A stretch of 64,000 nt of DNA from Prevotella sp. P5-108. Lineage in GTDB: Bacteria; Bacteroidota; Bacteroidia; Bacteroidales; Bacteroidaceae. The translations under genes and the position numbers were made by a program. How positions within the stretch are numbered: position 1 is the stretch's first letter; every line of letters begins with the position of its first letter. This document shows, one piece after another, positions 1 through 8,771 of this stretch. A model generated the notes under the pieces. The model made no database searches. It was not told the DNA's origin and saw only the letters and a program-made list of their open reading frames with translations. Location of the stretch: positions 43,643 to 107,642 of the forward strand of contig NZ_NPJJ01000030.1 in assembly GCF_002251385.1 (NCBI RefSeq). The letters are read 5' to 3'.

Positions 1-612
1 CTGGCCGTCCGGGCTGGCCACATCGGCGTGACGCTGCTGTGCGCGCTGGTGTTGCTGGCTGCCACCGCCTGGTACATGCGCATCAAGGCACGCATACGAC
101 AAGCCAACTACATAGTGCCCATCATGCTGGGGCTGACGCTCACCATACTGCCTCTCTCGCTGATATTCGTCTATCTGGTGCTGGGCATGAACCCGCTGGC
201 ACCGCATCTGCTGCTGCCCGTCGTGGCCATCACCACGGGAGCGGTGGCTGAGTCGAACGTCAAGGCGATGGGCGCATACTATGACGGACTGCACCACCAT
301 GCCCAACTCTACTACTATCTCACCGCCAATGGTGCCACCCATCGCGAAGCCACCAACTATCTGGCCCGACGCTCGATGAAGCGGTCGCTCATACCGCTGT
401 TGCAGCGCATGGGTATCATGGGGATGGGCACCGCGCCGGTGATGATGTGGGCCATGACCATGAGCGGCACAGACATCTTGAGCGCGCTCGTGATACAGCT
501 ACTGTTTACGGGACTGCTCATCTCGGCAGCCACAGGCCAGCTGGCGCTCACCCTCGTGCTGGCGCGCAGATACGCTTTTGACGCATACGACAAAATCAAC
601 GCCAGAGGATGA
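1..612 (+). CDS. fetB: FetB/YbbM-type ABC transporter permease (5' end missing)
   Basis: C-terminal ~203 residues of an integral-membrane permease of the FetB/YbbM (UPF0014) family, the membrane half of a two-gene ABC exporter linked in E. coli to iron homeostasis. The frame is open from base 1, so the real start lies before the window; the GTG at 28 only cuts into a hydrophobic helix. Several long hydrophobic helices are visible, with the family-typical stretch LLPVVAITTG, a basic cytoplasmic segment (RRSMKRSLIPLLQRM) and a following GMGTAPVMMW helix. The TGA stop overlaps the ATG of the next gene (ATGA), so the two are probably translationally coupled, although the products look unrelated. 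The ATPase partner would be expected upstream, outside the window. Substrate is not readable from sequence. Confidence 0.85.
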   Translation: MAVRAGHIGVTLLCALVLLAATAWYMRIKARIRQANYIVPIMLGLTLTILPLSLIFVYLVLGMNPLAPHLLLPVVAITTGAVAESNVKAMGAYYDGLHHHAQLYYYLTANGATHREATNYLARRSMKRSLIPLLQRMGIMGMGTAPVMMWAMTMSGTDILSALVIQLLFTGLLISAATGQLALTLVLARRYAFDAYDKINARG

Positions 613-1433
613 ACAGGATATTCTGCCCACTGATAGCGCTGCTGTTACTGTCTGGATGCAATCTGCCCAGAGACCACAAGCGACTGACAGGACGGCTGAT
701 GGACGACGCGCCACAGCAACAGACCGAGGTTGAAGACACGGGCGCACTGCTGCCGGCGCCACTCACAGACAGGCCCGAGCAGATACTGCACCGTGCGGGG
801 TACACTGCCTCGTACAATCATGAACTTAGGCTGTCCAACTGGGTGGCTTGGCATCTCACAACCGACCACACCAACGGCCCCTTCAAGCGCAAGGGACGCG
901 CCTTCACCGAAGATGAAGAGGTGGAAGAGCCGCGTGCCAACACCTATGACTACCAGCGCTCGGGATATGACCGCGGACACATGTGTCCCTCGGCTGACAA
1001 CCGATGGAGCGAGCAAGCCCAGGCCGACTGTTTCCTGCTGACCAACATCTGCCCACAGCTCCATGCGCTCAACGACGGCGACTGGCGCATACTGGAGGAG
1101 CAATGCCGCGACTGGGCTGATGACTGGGGCGACCTGTACATCGTGTGCGGACCCGTACTGACCAGACAGCACCACAAGCGGATAGGCAAAAACAAGGTGA
1201 CGGTGCCCGAAGCATTCTTCAAGGTCATCGTATGTCTGCAGGGAGAGCCACGCGGCATAGGCTTCATCTATCGCAACGACGCCCGCCGACGGCTCCAGAC
1301 GCAGTATGTCAACTCGATAGACGAGGTGGAACGCATCACGGGCATAAACTTCTTTGCCTCGCTGCCCGACCAGATAGAGGACAAGGTGGAAAGCCAGGCT
1401 CGGCTGGAAGACTGGACCCAACGCGCCAACTGA
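609..1433 (+). CDS. Secreted DNA/RNA non-specific endonuclease, lipoprotein (NUC1 family)
   Basis: Predicted beta-beta-alpha-metal nuclease of the Serratia/EndA (NUC1) family, cutting DNA and RNA without sequence preference. The N-terminus is a lipoprotein signal (hydrophobic run then LLSGC, Cys17), so the enzyme should be anchored in the envelope. The catalytic motif is intact: DRGHM at residues 121-125 (His124 the general base), followed by the metal-binding Asn in TNICPQ (about residue 146). At 274 aa it is of normal length. The ATG overlaps the upstream permease stop. A very strong hairpin follows at 1520-1566. A second, diverged member of the family lies at 12459-13361. Biological target (nutrient DNA, biofilm DNA, competitors) is not shown. 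Confidence 0.9.
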   Translation: MNRIFCPLIALLLLSGCNLPRDHKRLTGRLMDDAPQQQTEVEDTGALLPAPLTDRPEQILHRAGYTASYNHELRLSNWVAWHLTTDHTNGPFKRKGRAFTEDEEVEEPRANTYDYQRSGYDRGHMCPSADNRWSEQAQADCFLLTNICPQLHALNDGDWRILEEQCRDWADDWGDLYIVCGPVLTRQHHKRIGKNKVTVPEAFFKVIVCLQGEPRGIGFIYRNDARRRLQTQYVNSIDEVERITGINFFASLPDQIEDKVESQARLEDWTQRAN

Positions 1434-1519
1434 CACCACCGTCTCTGGCAGCAGAAAGGGGGAAAAGAGGACCGGCGAGGGCATAAATGCCGGAAAGGCA
1501 AGGGCGAAAGCAATCGCAG

Positions 1520-1566
1520 AGGAATATGATAAAAATGTCAAGCATGCACATTTTTATCATATTCCT
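1520..1566 (+). terminator. Strong hairpin downstream of the nuclease gene
   Basis: A 19-bp perfect stem (1520-1538 with 1548-1566, 9-base loop) followed by a T-rich stretch. The stem itself is AT-rich (AGGAATATGAT...), unlike the GC-rich neighbours. Reads as a rho-independent terminator for the 1-1433 unit; the near-perfect symmetry would let it work in both directions. Confidence 0.8.
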
Positions 1567-1619
1567 GCTTTTTATATAGCTAAAAAATGATAGATAGGTT
1601 CACGCGCATGAAGGTTTTC

Positions 1620-1650
1620 TTGCTGAAAAGCGACTTTATGAGTAAATTTG
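1620..1650 (+). promoter_or_regulatory. Bacteroidetes-type promoter for the 1792 gene
   Basis: TTG at 1620-1622 and TAAATTTG at 1643-1650, separated by exactly 20 bases, matching the TTTG/TAnnTTTG consensus of the Bacteroidetes primary sigma factor. It leaves a leader of about 135 bases before the chosen ATG at 1792. Confidence 0.65.
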
Positions 1651-1791
1651 TAATCATCAAACAATGAAAGCCGACATCCATGCGATGGCGGAACAAAGAC
1701 TGACTCCGCGCCGTACTGACTACTGCGGGCGGAGATTAAGGGAAAGAACCAGAGACTGACATTGACAAACACTAAAAAACAACTCAAAAGT

Positions 1792-2166
1792 ATGTACGAC
1801 CAACTGGATAATCTGAATATCACGATTGACAAGTCTGTCAAGAGCATTACAAGAGCGGCATGTATGTATCTGTCGCTGGCCATCGAATATGGCATATTGC
1901 TCACCGAGAACCCAACGGCACGCATCGTAATCTACGACGACCACATCGACTTCGGCGTGAGCATGAACCCCATGATGGATATGATAAACGGCGCCCTGCT
2001 GCCCCACTTCTACAAGGAGAACAACCGGGTGGTGTACCGCTTCATCGGCGATGCCAAATGCGAGGTGAATGACCAGATCATCGACTACGTGGGCAACGAC
2101 TGCATCGAAGCCAATGAAGAAAGCCACGTGTTTCAGCAGATGTACACCAAATACGGCATAAACTAA
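1792..2166 (+). CDS. Small protein of unknown function
   Basis: A 124-aa protein I do not recognise. I chose the ATG at 1792 (MYDQLDNLN) over an upstream in-frame TTG at 1762 because it is a standard start and follows an A-rich stretch. The N-terminal third looks helical (KSVKSITRAACMYLSLAIEYG), the rest alternates short hydrophobic strands with acidic turns (RIVIYDDHIDFGV, VVYRFIGDAKCEVNDQI), suggesting a small alpha/beta cytoplasmic domain. No signal peptide and no membrane segment. It stands alone with its own promoter at 1620-1650 and a 22-base repeat array behind it, so it is probably a monocistronic gene. Codon use is like the neighbours, which supports it being real. Confidence 0.6.
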   Translation: MYDQLDNLNITIDKSVKSITRAACMYLSLAIEYGILLTENPTARIVIYDDHIDFGVSMNPMMDMINGALLPHFYKENNRVVYRFIGDAKCEVNDQIIDYVGNDCIEANEESHVFQQMYTKYGIN

Positions 2167-2232
2167 TCGGAACGGAGGACATCTCCAGGAATCCGGAAAC
2201 CACTTACACACAGATTATTACCATCACTGCCG

Positions 2233-2320
2233 GCTCGTATCATAAGAAACGCGAGCTCGTATCAAATGTCACGAGGGCTCGTATCTTACGACACGAGCCC
2301 TCGTGATTATTGTTACGAAC
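2233..2320. repeat. 22-base periodic repeat array A (4 units)
   Basis: Four units beginning at 2233, 2255, 2277 and 2299, exactly 22 bases apart. The first three start GCTCGTATC; the fourth is a diverged CCTCGTGAT. Units three and four also form a hairpin with a 10-bp stem (GAGGGCTCGT pairing with ACGAGCCCTC) around 2274-2303. The array lies between convergent genes. Same family as the arrays at 21469 and 38462. Confidence 0.8.
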
Positions 2321-2412
2321 CAGCCAACACGGCAAGCAGACCGGCAGAAGCAGCTGACAACGGCACTGCAGGCCATCAGGGCGACCGGCAGAGCGGCATG
2401 GCGCCGCCGCGG

Positions 2413-2925
2413 TCAGAGCATCAGCACCCGCATCTCGGCATTGGTCATCTTCATGATCTGGCTCATGGGGCGCTGATGATACACGCTCTGTATGGCCTTG
2501 TTGATGATACCGTGACCCACAGCCACCACCACCTGGTCGGGATAAGTGACCCGCACCCAGGTGAGGAAGTTGCGGGCACGGGCGAGCAACCGCTCAGCCG
2601 ACTCGACATTGGCGGGCCACTCGCGGTCGGCAAGCGAGGGGATGTACTCGCCGGTGAAGTCGCCCCAGTCGCGCTCGCGCAGCAGCGGGGTCTCCACCAT
2701 AGGCACCTGGCGCCCCTGGGCGAGGATGCGGCAGGTCTGGATGGAGCGGTAGAGGTCGCTGGAGACGAAGGCGTCGATGTGGATGTCGCTGAGCTTGTCG
2801 CGCAGCGCCTCAGCCTGGCTGATGCCGGTGGCATTGAGTTCGCCCTGGGTCTGCCCCTGCATGATTTGGCGGGCATTGTCGACGGTTTCGCCGTGGCGTA
2901 CAAGATATAATGTTGTCATAGTCAT
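2413..2925 (-). CDS. Histidine phosphatase family protein (phosphoglycerate-mutase fold)
   Basis: Member of the branch-1 histidine phosphatase superfamily, which uses a phospho-histidine intermediate; bacterial members include phosphatases of alpha-ribazole phosphate, sugar phosphates and phosphoserine. The signature LVRHGE appears right at the N-terminus (His11), the second conserved Arg in SSDLYRSIQTC, Glu in ERDWGDFTGE, and the second catalytic His in VAVGHGII. Start: the ATG at 2925 (MTMTTLYLVRHGE) fits the fold best; a longer in-frame ATG at 2961 would add 12 unlikely residues and overlap the opposite promoter. Expected length for the family (about 170 aa). Substrate cannot be assigned; there is no cobalamin gene nearby to favour CobC. 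Confidence 0.85.
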   Translation of the reverse strand: MTMTTLYLVRHGETVDNARQIMQGQTQGELNATGISQAEALRDKLSDIHIDAFVSSDLYRSIQTCRILAQGRQVPMVETPLLRERDWGDFTGEYIPSLADREWPANVESAERLLARARNFLTWVRVTYPDQVVVAVGHGIINKAIQSVYHQRPMSQIMKMTNAEMRVLML

Positions 2926-2948
2926 AATATAATTTGTGGTCAAAATAA

Positions 2949-2979
2949 TTGCATGACCCAATGATTGTTTGTACTTTTG
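2949..2979 (+). promoter_or_regulatory. Promoter for the DUF308 membrane protein gene
   Basis: TTG at 2949-2951 and TACTTTTG at 2972-2979, 20 bases apart, ending 30 bases before the ATG at 3009. It sits in the short divergent gap with the phosphatase gene. Confidence 0.65.
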
Positions 2980-3008
2980 CAGCAGAAAATGATAATTGCT
3001 ACAAATTA

Positions 3009-3638
3009 ATGAAAAATCTGCTAAGTTCGCAGTTCCGCGCGCTCGTCGCCATCATCGTGGGTCTGCTGCTCATCACGTTTCACGAAGAGACGGTAAGATG
3101 GATAACCATACTGATAGGCGTGATGTTCTTCCTGTCTGGCGTGTTCTCGGTGACAACCTACTACGCCTACCGCAAACCCGAAAAGGGCATGATTATGTAT
3201 GACACCGACGGCAACCGACTCAACCTCTACCGCCCCGTATTCCCCGTCGTAGGGTTGGGCAGCATGGCGCTGGGAGTGATACTGGCGCTGATGCCCACCA
3301 CATTCATTACAAGCATCACCTATATCTTCGCCCTCATCCTGATTATGGCTGCAGCCAACCAGTTTATCGGTCTGGCCCACATACGGCAAATTGTGCGCAT
3401 AGGGCTGTTCTACTGGGTGGTGCCCTCGGTGGTGATGCTCATAGGTCTGACCGCACTGATACGGCCCGAATGGATAGCCTCGGCTCCGCTCATCATCATA
3501 GGTTGGGCGATGGTGGTCTACGGCGTGAGCGAGTCGGTCAACACGCTCAAGGCCCACGCCGCCCGGCGCGCCTACAAGCAGATGATGGACCGCAGAAACT
3601 CCGACAGCGCCGACGCGCCAGCCGATAACGCTGAGTGA
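3009..3638 (+). CDS. DUF308 (HdeD-like) integral membrane protein
   Basis: A 209-aa inner-membrane protein of the HdeD/DUF308 type, a family of small multi-helix proteins of unclear function (HdeD itself is tied to acid resistance in E. coli). About six hydrophobic helices are arranged as two similar three-helix halves, with a soluble loop (YRKPEKGMIMYDTDGN) between them and a basic, charged C-terminal tail after residue ~180. I chose ATG 3009 (MKNLLSSQFRALVAIIVG) because a promoter lies just in front of it; an upstream in-frame ATG at 2949 would start inside that promoter. It faces the uridine kinase gene convergently. No substrate or partner is visible. Confidence 0.75.
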   Translation: MKNLLSSQFRALVAIIVGLLLITFHEETVRWITILIGVMFFLSGVFSVTTYYAYRKPEKGMIMYDTDGNRLNLYRPVFPVVGLGSMALGVILALMPTTFITSITYIFALILIMAAANQFIGLAHIRQIVRIGLFYWVVPSVVMLIGLTALIRPEWIASAPLIIIGWAMVVYGVSESVNTLKAHAARRAYKQMMDRRNSDSADAPADNAE

Positions 3639-3686
3639 CACGCCGACGCTGTCGTAAGCAAGCGTCATCGCAGGGAGTGGAACGCA

Positions 3687-4310
3687 TCAGCGCTCTACGA
3701 TACCCTGGATATAGTCGCAGATGATGCCGATGCCCTTGGCGTTCTCTCCACCCTGTGGGATGATGATGTCGGCAAAGCGCTTGGTAGGCTCGATAAACTG
3801 CTCGTGCATGGGCTTGAGCACCGAGAGATAGCGGTCGACAACCATGGACACGGTACGGCCGCGGTCGATGGTGTCGCGCTGGATGTTGCGGATGAGTCGC
3901 TCGTCGGGGTCGGCATCGACAAATATCTTGAGGTCCATCATGTCGCGCAACTTCTTGTTGATGAGCGTCATGATACCCTCGATGATGATTACCTTCTTGG
4001 GCTCGACATGGATGGTCTCTGGCAGACGGTTGCAGATGATGTAGGAGTAGGTGGGCTGCTCTACGGCACGGCCATGGCGCAGCTCGTTGACATGGTTGAT
4101 GAGCAGCTTCCAGTCGAAAGCATCGGGGTGGTCAAAGTTGATGGCATGGCGCTCTTCATCGGTCATGCCTTTGTTTTCATTATAATACGAATCGAGCGGC
4201 ACCACAGCCACATAATGGGGCGGCAGAGCCTCAACGATTTTCTTCACTACAGTGGTCTTGCCCGAGCCTGTTCCGCCGGCAATACCGATAATGGTTACTT
4301 CGCTATTCAT
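3687..4310 (-). CDS. udk: Uridine kinase
   Basis: Phosphorylates uridine and cytidine to UMP and CMP in pyrimidine salvage, in the cytoplasm. The P-loop GTGSGKTT (residues 13-20) is at the N-terminus, followed by the nucleoside-site segment PLDSYYNENKGM, the FDHPDAFDW motif, PTYSYIICNR, the IIIEGIM strand and the lid region RNIQRDTIDRGR, all hallmarks of the Udk family. The ATG at 4310 (MNSEVTIIGIAGG) gives the normal length of 207 aa; a longer in-frame extension to 4424 is not family-like. It is last in a minus-strand run after a secreted EEP-fold enzyme and a glycosylase-fold protein, with a 73-base gap before it. The order fits salvage of nucleosides released from nucleic acid (inference). 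Confidence 0.95.
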   Translation of the reverse strand: MNSEVTIIGIAGGTGSGKTTVVKKIVEALPPHYVAVVPLDSYYNENKGMTDEERHAINFDHPDAFDWKLLINHVNELRHGRAVEQPTYSYIICNRLPETIHVEPKKVIIIEGIMTLINKKLRDMMDLKIFVDADPDERLIRNIQRDTIDRGRTVSMVVDRYLSVLKPMHEQFIEPTKRFADIIIPQGGENAKGIGIICDYIQGIVER

Positions 4311-4383
4311 TATTGTTTGTTTTACAAGGGGTAAGACCATCGCCCGCCCAAAGGTCGCGGCAACGCCCCACCCCATCATTTTC

Positions 4384-4992
4384 TTATTCTGTATCAGCAC
4401 GGGCCGCTGCGACGTCATCGCCAAACAGCTCGTCGAACATGCGGCTGTAATACTCGGTCTTCAGCTCCACCTTCATGGGATAGGCCCTACTGCTGCTGGG
4501 CTGCCGGTAGAGCATCAGTTCGCGCCCGGCATAGCTGAAGGGCACCGACTGGCCCATGGCGGGCTGGGCGGTGATGTGGAAGTGGGAGGAAAAAACCTGA
4601 GTGGCAAGCTGCCCTGCCGTGAGCACAGCCCGACACTGGGGCAGAGCGTCGAGGAGCGCATCGAGGTCGGCTGGCTCTACGATGTCAAGGTCCTTGTCGG
4701 AAGCAGTGCCCTTGGTGCGTCTCACCCGGACAGCCGTATCGTAGATGGCCACACCGAGGGAGGACAGGAAGGTCTGCAACTCGGTCAGGCGGAAGGTGTG
4801 CCTGGCCTCATCGACAAAGTGCATCTTGTCGCCAAAGAAATGGAGACCGAAAATGCGCCACATATCGTTGGTGTAATTGGGATAATACCAATCCATACAC
4901 CAACGACGGGGCGCAGGGGGGAATGTGCCAAGCATCAGCAAGCGTGCATTGGCAGGGAGAAAAGGTTGAAAAGGATGTGTCTCGACATCCAT
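4384..4992 (-). CDS. Uracil-DNA-glycosylase-superfamily protein
   Basis: Cytoplasmic 202-aa protein of the UDG superfamily, close in layout to the DNA-deoxyinosine/hypoxanthine glycosylase branch. The N-terminal motif LLMLGTFPP is the usual water-activating/base-binding loop (family form GSxPG or GSFPS) and the C-terminal RQPSSSRAYP corresponds to the second DNA-contact loop. Members remove deaminated bases from DNA or act as uncharacterised relatives. Start ATG 4992, only 3 bases after the stop of the secreted EEP-fold gene, so the two are almost certainly co-transcribed. Absence of the canonical GQDPY motif excludes a classical Ung. Whether this one repairs DNA or processes salvaged material is open. 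Confidence 0.75.
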   Translation of the reverse strand: MDVETHPFQPFLPANARLLMLGTFPPAPRRWCMDWYYPNYTNDMWRIFGLHFFGDKMHFVDEARHTFRLTELQTFLSSLGVAIYDTAVRVRRTKGTASDKDLDIVEPADLDALLDALPQCRAVLTAGQLATQVFSSHFHITAQPAMGQSVPFSYAGRELMLYRQPSSSRAYPMKVELKTEYYSRMFDELFGDDVAAARADTE

Positions 4993-4995
4993 AAT

Positions 4996-6042
4996 TTACT
5001 TCTGCTTGGAGAGATACACCACAACGGGCAAGTGGTCTGAATAGCCGTCAAGCCATACGCCTCCAGCGGTGGTTCGCTTGGGAGCGCCCTTATACTTACC
5101 GGTGCTCTGGAAGAGATAGTCGCGGCGGAAGATTTGGGCCTTGCGATACTTGAGCATGCCGGCGTCGGGGTCGTTGGCATCCTTGGGCATGAGCAGATTG
5201 GGGGTCATGATAATCTGGTCGAAGAGATTCCACGAGCCACCATAGAAGAGGGTGCCTTTACCCTGCTTGTGGATATTAATCCATGGGCTGTACATCTCGC
5301 CAGGTCCCACCTTGTCCTTGTCGGCTCGGGCACCCAGACCGTCGACCATACTCTTGTCGGAGGGGTCGTCGTTCATATCGCCCATGATAAAGAACTTGTA
5401 GGCGGGATTCTCGCGGAGCAGCGAGTCCTTGATGACGCGCATCTGGCGGGCTCCGAGCTCACGATAGTAAGAGGTAGAGAAGCGGCTGGGCAAGTGGGCC
5501 ACGATAACCACCACCGGCTCGTCGGCAAGTTCACCCTTGACGGTGAGGAAGCCACGGGTAATGAATCTTTTGTCCTTCTCCTGTTCGGTTACATAGGGAT
5601 GGAGCTTCACATCATTGACCTTGAAGAGTGCGGGATTGTAGAGCAGCGCACAGTCTACACCTCGCTTGTCGGGGCCCTCGATGTGGCAGAACTGCATATT
5701 ACGCGCCTTGAGCGGCTCCTGGGCACAGAGGTCTGTAAGCACACGGGCATTCTCGACCTCGCTCACTCCGATAATGGCGCAACCCACATTGGGGAGCATG
5801 TCGGTACCCATATCGGCAAGCGCCTTGGACATATTCTTCAGTTTATGCGAATATTTCAAGCCGTCCCAACGGTAACTTCCATTGGGAAGAAATTCAAAAT
5901 CGCGTTTGCCTTCATCATGGATGGTGTCAAAGAGGTTCTCCTGATTGTAGAAGCCAACTCCGTAAACCAACAGCTTCTTCTGAGCTGAAGTCATGAGGCA
6001 AATCATACATGCCATCACGGCCAAAAACAAGTATCTTTTCAT
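4996..6042 (-). CDS. Secreted endonuclease/exonuclease/phosphatase-fold hydrolase
   Basis: 348-aa member of the EEP superfamily (DNase I/exonuclease III/inositol phosphatase fold), exported by a clear Sec signal (about residues 1-20, ending TSAQ). Active-site motifs appear in order: the Asn-containing strand FYNQENLFDT, metal-binding Glu in IGVSEVEN, the Asp/Asn pair in GDMNDDP, and the catalytic SDHLPVVV near the C-terminus. In Bacteroidetes this subfamily is often found with TonB receptors and DUF5689 OB-fold lipoproteins, exactly as here: the receptor gene starts 147 bases away on the opposite strand. It heads the operon with the glycosylase-fold and uridine kinase genes. Likely a periplasmic or surface nuclease or phosphodiesterase; the substrate is inferred. 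Confidence 0.85.
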   Translation of the reverse strand: MKRYLFLAVMACMICLMTSAQKKLLVYGVGFYNQENLFDTIHDEGKRDFEFLPNGSYRWDGLKYSHKLKNMSKALADMGTDMLPNVGCAIIGVSEVENARVLTDLCAQEPLKARNMQFCHIEGPDKRGVDCALLYNPALFKVNDVKLHPYVTEQEKDKRFITRGFLTVKGELADEPVVVIVAHLPSRFSTSYYRELGARQMRVIKDSLLRENPAYKFFIMGDMNDDPSDKSMVDGLGARADKDKVGPGEMYSPWINIHKQGKGTLFYGGSWNLFDQIIMTPNLLMPKDANDPDAGMLKYRKAQIFRRDYLFQSTGKYKGAPKRTTAGGVWLDGYSDHLPVVVYLSKQK

Positions 6043-6189
6043 CTTTTTTTAGTTATTTTCTGCAAATATCGGAATTATTATTGACATAATGCCCATTTTC
6101 ATAGATTTTTATTTGAAAAAACTTTTCCATTACAAATATATTTAGTTACTTTGCAAACATATAACACATAATTATAAATATATTCAACT

Positions 6190-8757
6190 ATGCAAAGAAA
6201 GCTTAAATTGGCAGTGATTGCCCTGTGCTATGCTCCGTTGGCCTTCGCCCAAACGCCCTCAGGCGAGAAGCAGACCACCAAGCCCATAGACGAATCGGCA
6301 TTCACATTCACAGAGGCACAGTTGGGAGACGATGATGATATGACACAGAATATCAGCATCCTCAACTCCAACTCCAACCTCTATGCCAGCGGCGTGGGAT
6401 ATCTGTTCTCACCCGTAAGATTCCGTTACCGTGCGTTAAACCAGAGCTACAATGAGATTTACATCAATGGCGCTCCTGTCAACGACATGGAATCGGGACA
6501 GTTCCGTTACTCTCAGATTGGCGGTCTCAACCAGCAGACCAAGAACGTAGATTTTGCTCTTCCCTTTGAGGACTGCCAGTTTGGCATGCCTTCAATGGCC
6601 GGCAGCAACAACTACGACTTCCGTTCGGGCAACATGGCAGCAGGCCATAGAGCAACCGTATCGGCAGCCAACCGCAACTACAACTTCCGCGGAATGTACA
6701 ATTACAACTCAGGCTTCAACAAGAACGGTTGGGCTGTATCTGCAAGCCTCACCTATCGTTGGGCCAAGCGCGGATATGTAGAGGGTACATTCTACAATGC
6801 CCTGTCTTACTTCTTCGGCGTCCAAAAGCTCTTAGGCGACAACCACTCTCTGTCGTTTGCCACATGGGGTAACCCCACTGAACGTGGCGCACAGGGTTGT
6901 GCTACTGATGAGGTATACTGGCTCACTGACAACCGCTACTATAACTCCTATTGGGGTTATCAGAACGGCCATGTGCGCAACTCACGCGTGGTGACAGAAT
7001 ACTCTCCCTCGGCAGTACTCACCTGGGACTGGGACATCAACAAGGACATGAAGCTCACCACGACCGTATTTGGACGCTACGGTATGTACAAGAGTACCCG
7101 TCTGAACTACAATAATGCTGACAACCCCCATCCTGACTACTGGAAGAATCTGCCCAGCTCATACTTCTATGTATGGGGCGACGACCCTCTGTACAGCGCT
7201 TATCGCACAGAGTCGGCTGCCAACAACTGGAAGCAGGCTTATGACAGCTGGCAGAACCCCATCAACCAGCAAATCAACTGGAACCAGCTCTACTATGCCA
7301 ACAGCCAGGTATCAAAGAACGGCGCCGACGCCCTCTACTTCATCCAGGCCAAGAACATAGACAACGCCACACTCACACTGGCTTCTACTCTGGCTGCCAA
7401 GCAGAGCAAGAACGCTTCGTGGAACGTGGGACTGGTACTCTCGACCAACAACGGTCACCACTACCAGACCATGGAAGACCTGCTGGGTGCCAAGTCATAC
7501 CATAACATCAACACCTATGCTGTGGGCAAGTATGCTCCCGGCTCTGACGAGACTCAGTACGACCTCAACAGCGCCGGTCCCAACAACCTGGGCCGTCTGG
7601 TGTACAATGGCGACATCTTCGGTTACAACTACAACATCTTCGTACACAAGGCCAACGTCTGGGCCAACTACCAGAAGTCTGTAGGCCGTCTGCACATGAT
7701 GGTAGCAGGCCGCCTGGGTGGTGTCATGATGCGCCGCGAAGGCCACATGCGCAATGGTCTCTTTGCCAACAACTCTTACGGCAAGGGAGAATATGCACGC
7801 TTCGGCGAAGGTGGCGTCAAGGGTAGCCTGACCTACAATGCCGGCAACGGCCACACATTCCTCGTAGGTATGGGATACCAGTGGAACGCCCCCAAGGCCA
7901 ACGCTGCATTCGCTTCACCTGAGATGAACAACGACTTCGTGCTCAACCTCAAGGACGAGCATGTGCTGACAAGCGAAATCGGCTACCAGTTCAACAACAG
8001 CTGGTTGCACGCCAACATCAACGCCTACTACAACCGTATGGACCACGTCAGCGAGTGGCAGAACTTCTACTTCGACGATATCAACTCATTCTCTTACGTG
8101 TCTATGACCGGTATCAAGAAAGAATTCTATGGCGTCGAGGCTGGACTGAAGTTCAAGCTCTCTTCGGCTTTCGACATCAACATGCTCGGAACCGTAAGCG
8201 AGGCCAAGAACATCAACAACGCACAGGCTCGCTACCTCATCTCTACCGAGGGTGCATACAGCGAGACCGAGACCGTATATAATAAAGATATGCACGAGGC
8301 CAGCACACCTCTCACCGCTCTCAGCCTCGGTCTGAGCTACCACCAGAAAGGTTGGTTTATCGACCTCAACGGTAACTACTATGACCGCATCTACCTCTCT
8401 TACTCTCCCTGCTACCGCTACGAGTCTTCGCTCAAGAAGCGTCAGAACATCTATGGTGACGTGTATGACAACGAAGGCAATCTGCGCAAGTCGGCCATCA
8501 GCCAGGAAGAAGGCAAGGGTGGTTTCATGCTCGATGGTAGCGTGGGCCGTCTCATCCGTCTGAAGAAGGGTCAGATTTCAATCAACTTCTCTATAACCAA
8601 CATCCTGAACAACCGCGATATCGTTACCGGTGGTTTCGAGCAGAGCCGAAGCGACTACTCTAACGAGAAGGTAAGAGCTTACCGATTCTCCAAGAACCCC
8701 AAGAAGTTCTATGCCTTTGGTCCTAACGGATTGCTGAACATCGCATACAAATTCTAA
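6190..8757 (+). CDS. TonB-dependent outer-membrane receptor
   Basis: 855-aa outer-membrane beta-barrel protein with a Sec signal (residues ~1-20, AFAQ). A short plug domain follows, with the YNEIYINGAPVND strand and a region resembling the end of a plug. The NPTERG segment is typical of these Bacteroidetes receptors. The remainder is rich in aromatic beta strands alternating with Asn/Gly turns and ends in the aromatic strand LLNIAYKF. It lacks the CarboxypepD-like N-terminal domain of SusC proteins, and no SusD partner is present. Instead it is followed 14 bases later by two OB-fold lipoproteins and is divergent from a secreted EEP nuclease. I read it as the import channel for nucleic-acid fragments or nucleotides; the ligand is inferred. 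Confidence 0.88.
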   Translation: MQRKLKLAVIALCYAPLAFAQTPSGEKQTTKPIDESAFTFTEAQLGDDDDMTQNISILNSNSNLYASGVGYLFSPVRFRYRALNQSYNEIYINGAPVNDMESGQFRYSQIGGLNQQTKNVDFALPFEDCQFGMPSMAGSNNYDFRSGNMAAGHRATVSAANRNYNFRGMYNYNSGFNKNGWAVSASLTYRWAKRGYVEGTFYNALSYFFGVQKLLGDNHSLSFATWGNPTERGAQGCATDEVYWLTDNRYYNSYWGYQNGHVRNSRVVTEYSPSAVLTWDWDINKDMKLTTTVFGRYGMYKSTRLNYNNADNPHPDYWKNLPSSYFYVWGDDPLYSAYRTESAANNWKQAYDSWQNPINQQINWNQLYYANSQVSKNGADALYFIQAKNIDNATLTLASTLAAKQSKNASWNVGLVLSTNNGHHYQTMEDLLGAKSYHNINTYAVGKYAPGSDETQYDLNSAGPNNLGRLVYNGDIFGYNYNIFVHKANVWANYQKSVGRLHMMVAGRLGGVMMRREGHMRNGLFANNSYGKGEYARFGEGGVKGSLTYNAGNGHTFLVGMGYQWNAPKANAAFASPEMNNDFVLNLKDEHVLTSEIGYQFNNSWLHANINAYYNRMDHVSEWQNFYFDDINSFSYVSMTGIKKEFYGVEAGLKFKLSSAFDINMLGTVSEAKNINNAQARYLISTEGAYSETETVYNKDMHEASTPLTALSLGLSYHQKGWFIDLNGNYYDRIYLSYSPCYRYESSLKKRQNIYGDVYDNEGNLRKSAISQEEGKGGFMLDGSVGRLIRLKKGQISINFSITNILNNRDIVTGGFEQSRSDYSNEKVRAYRFSKNPKKFYAFGPNGLLNIAYKF

Positions 8758-8771
8758 AACTCACCAGCGAT

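Noticed and set aside
2233..2320. CRISPR array
   Set aside because: Units are contiguous at 22 bases with no unique spacers and no cas genes; same for the arrays at 21469 and 38462.
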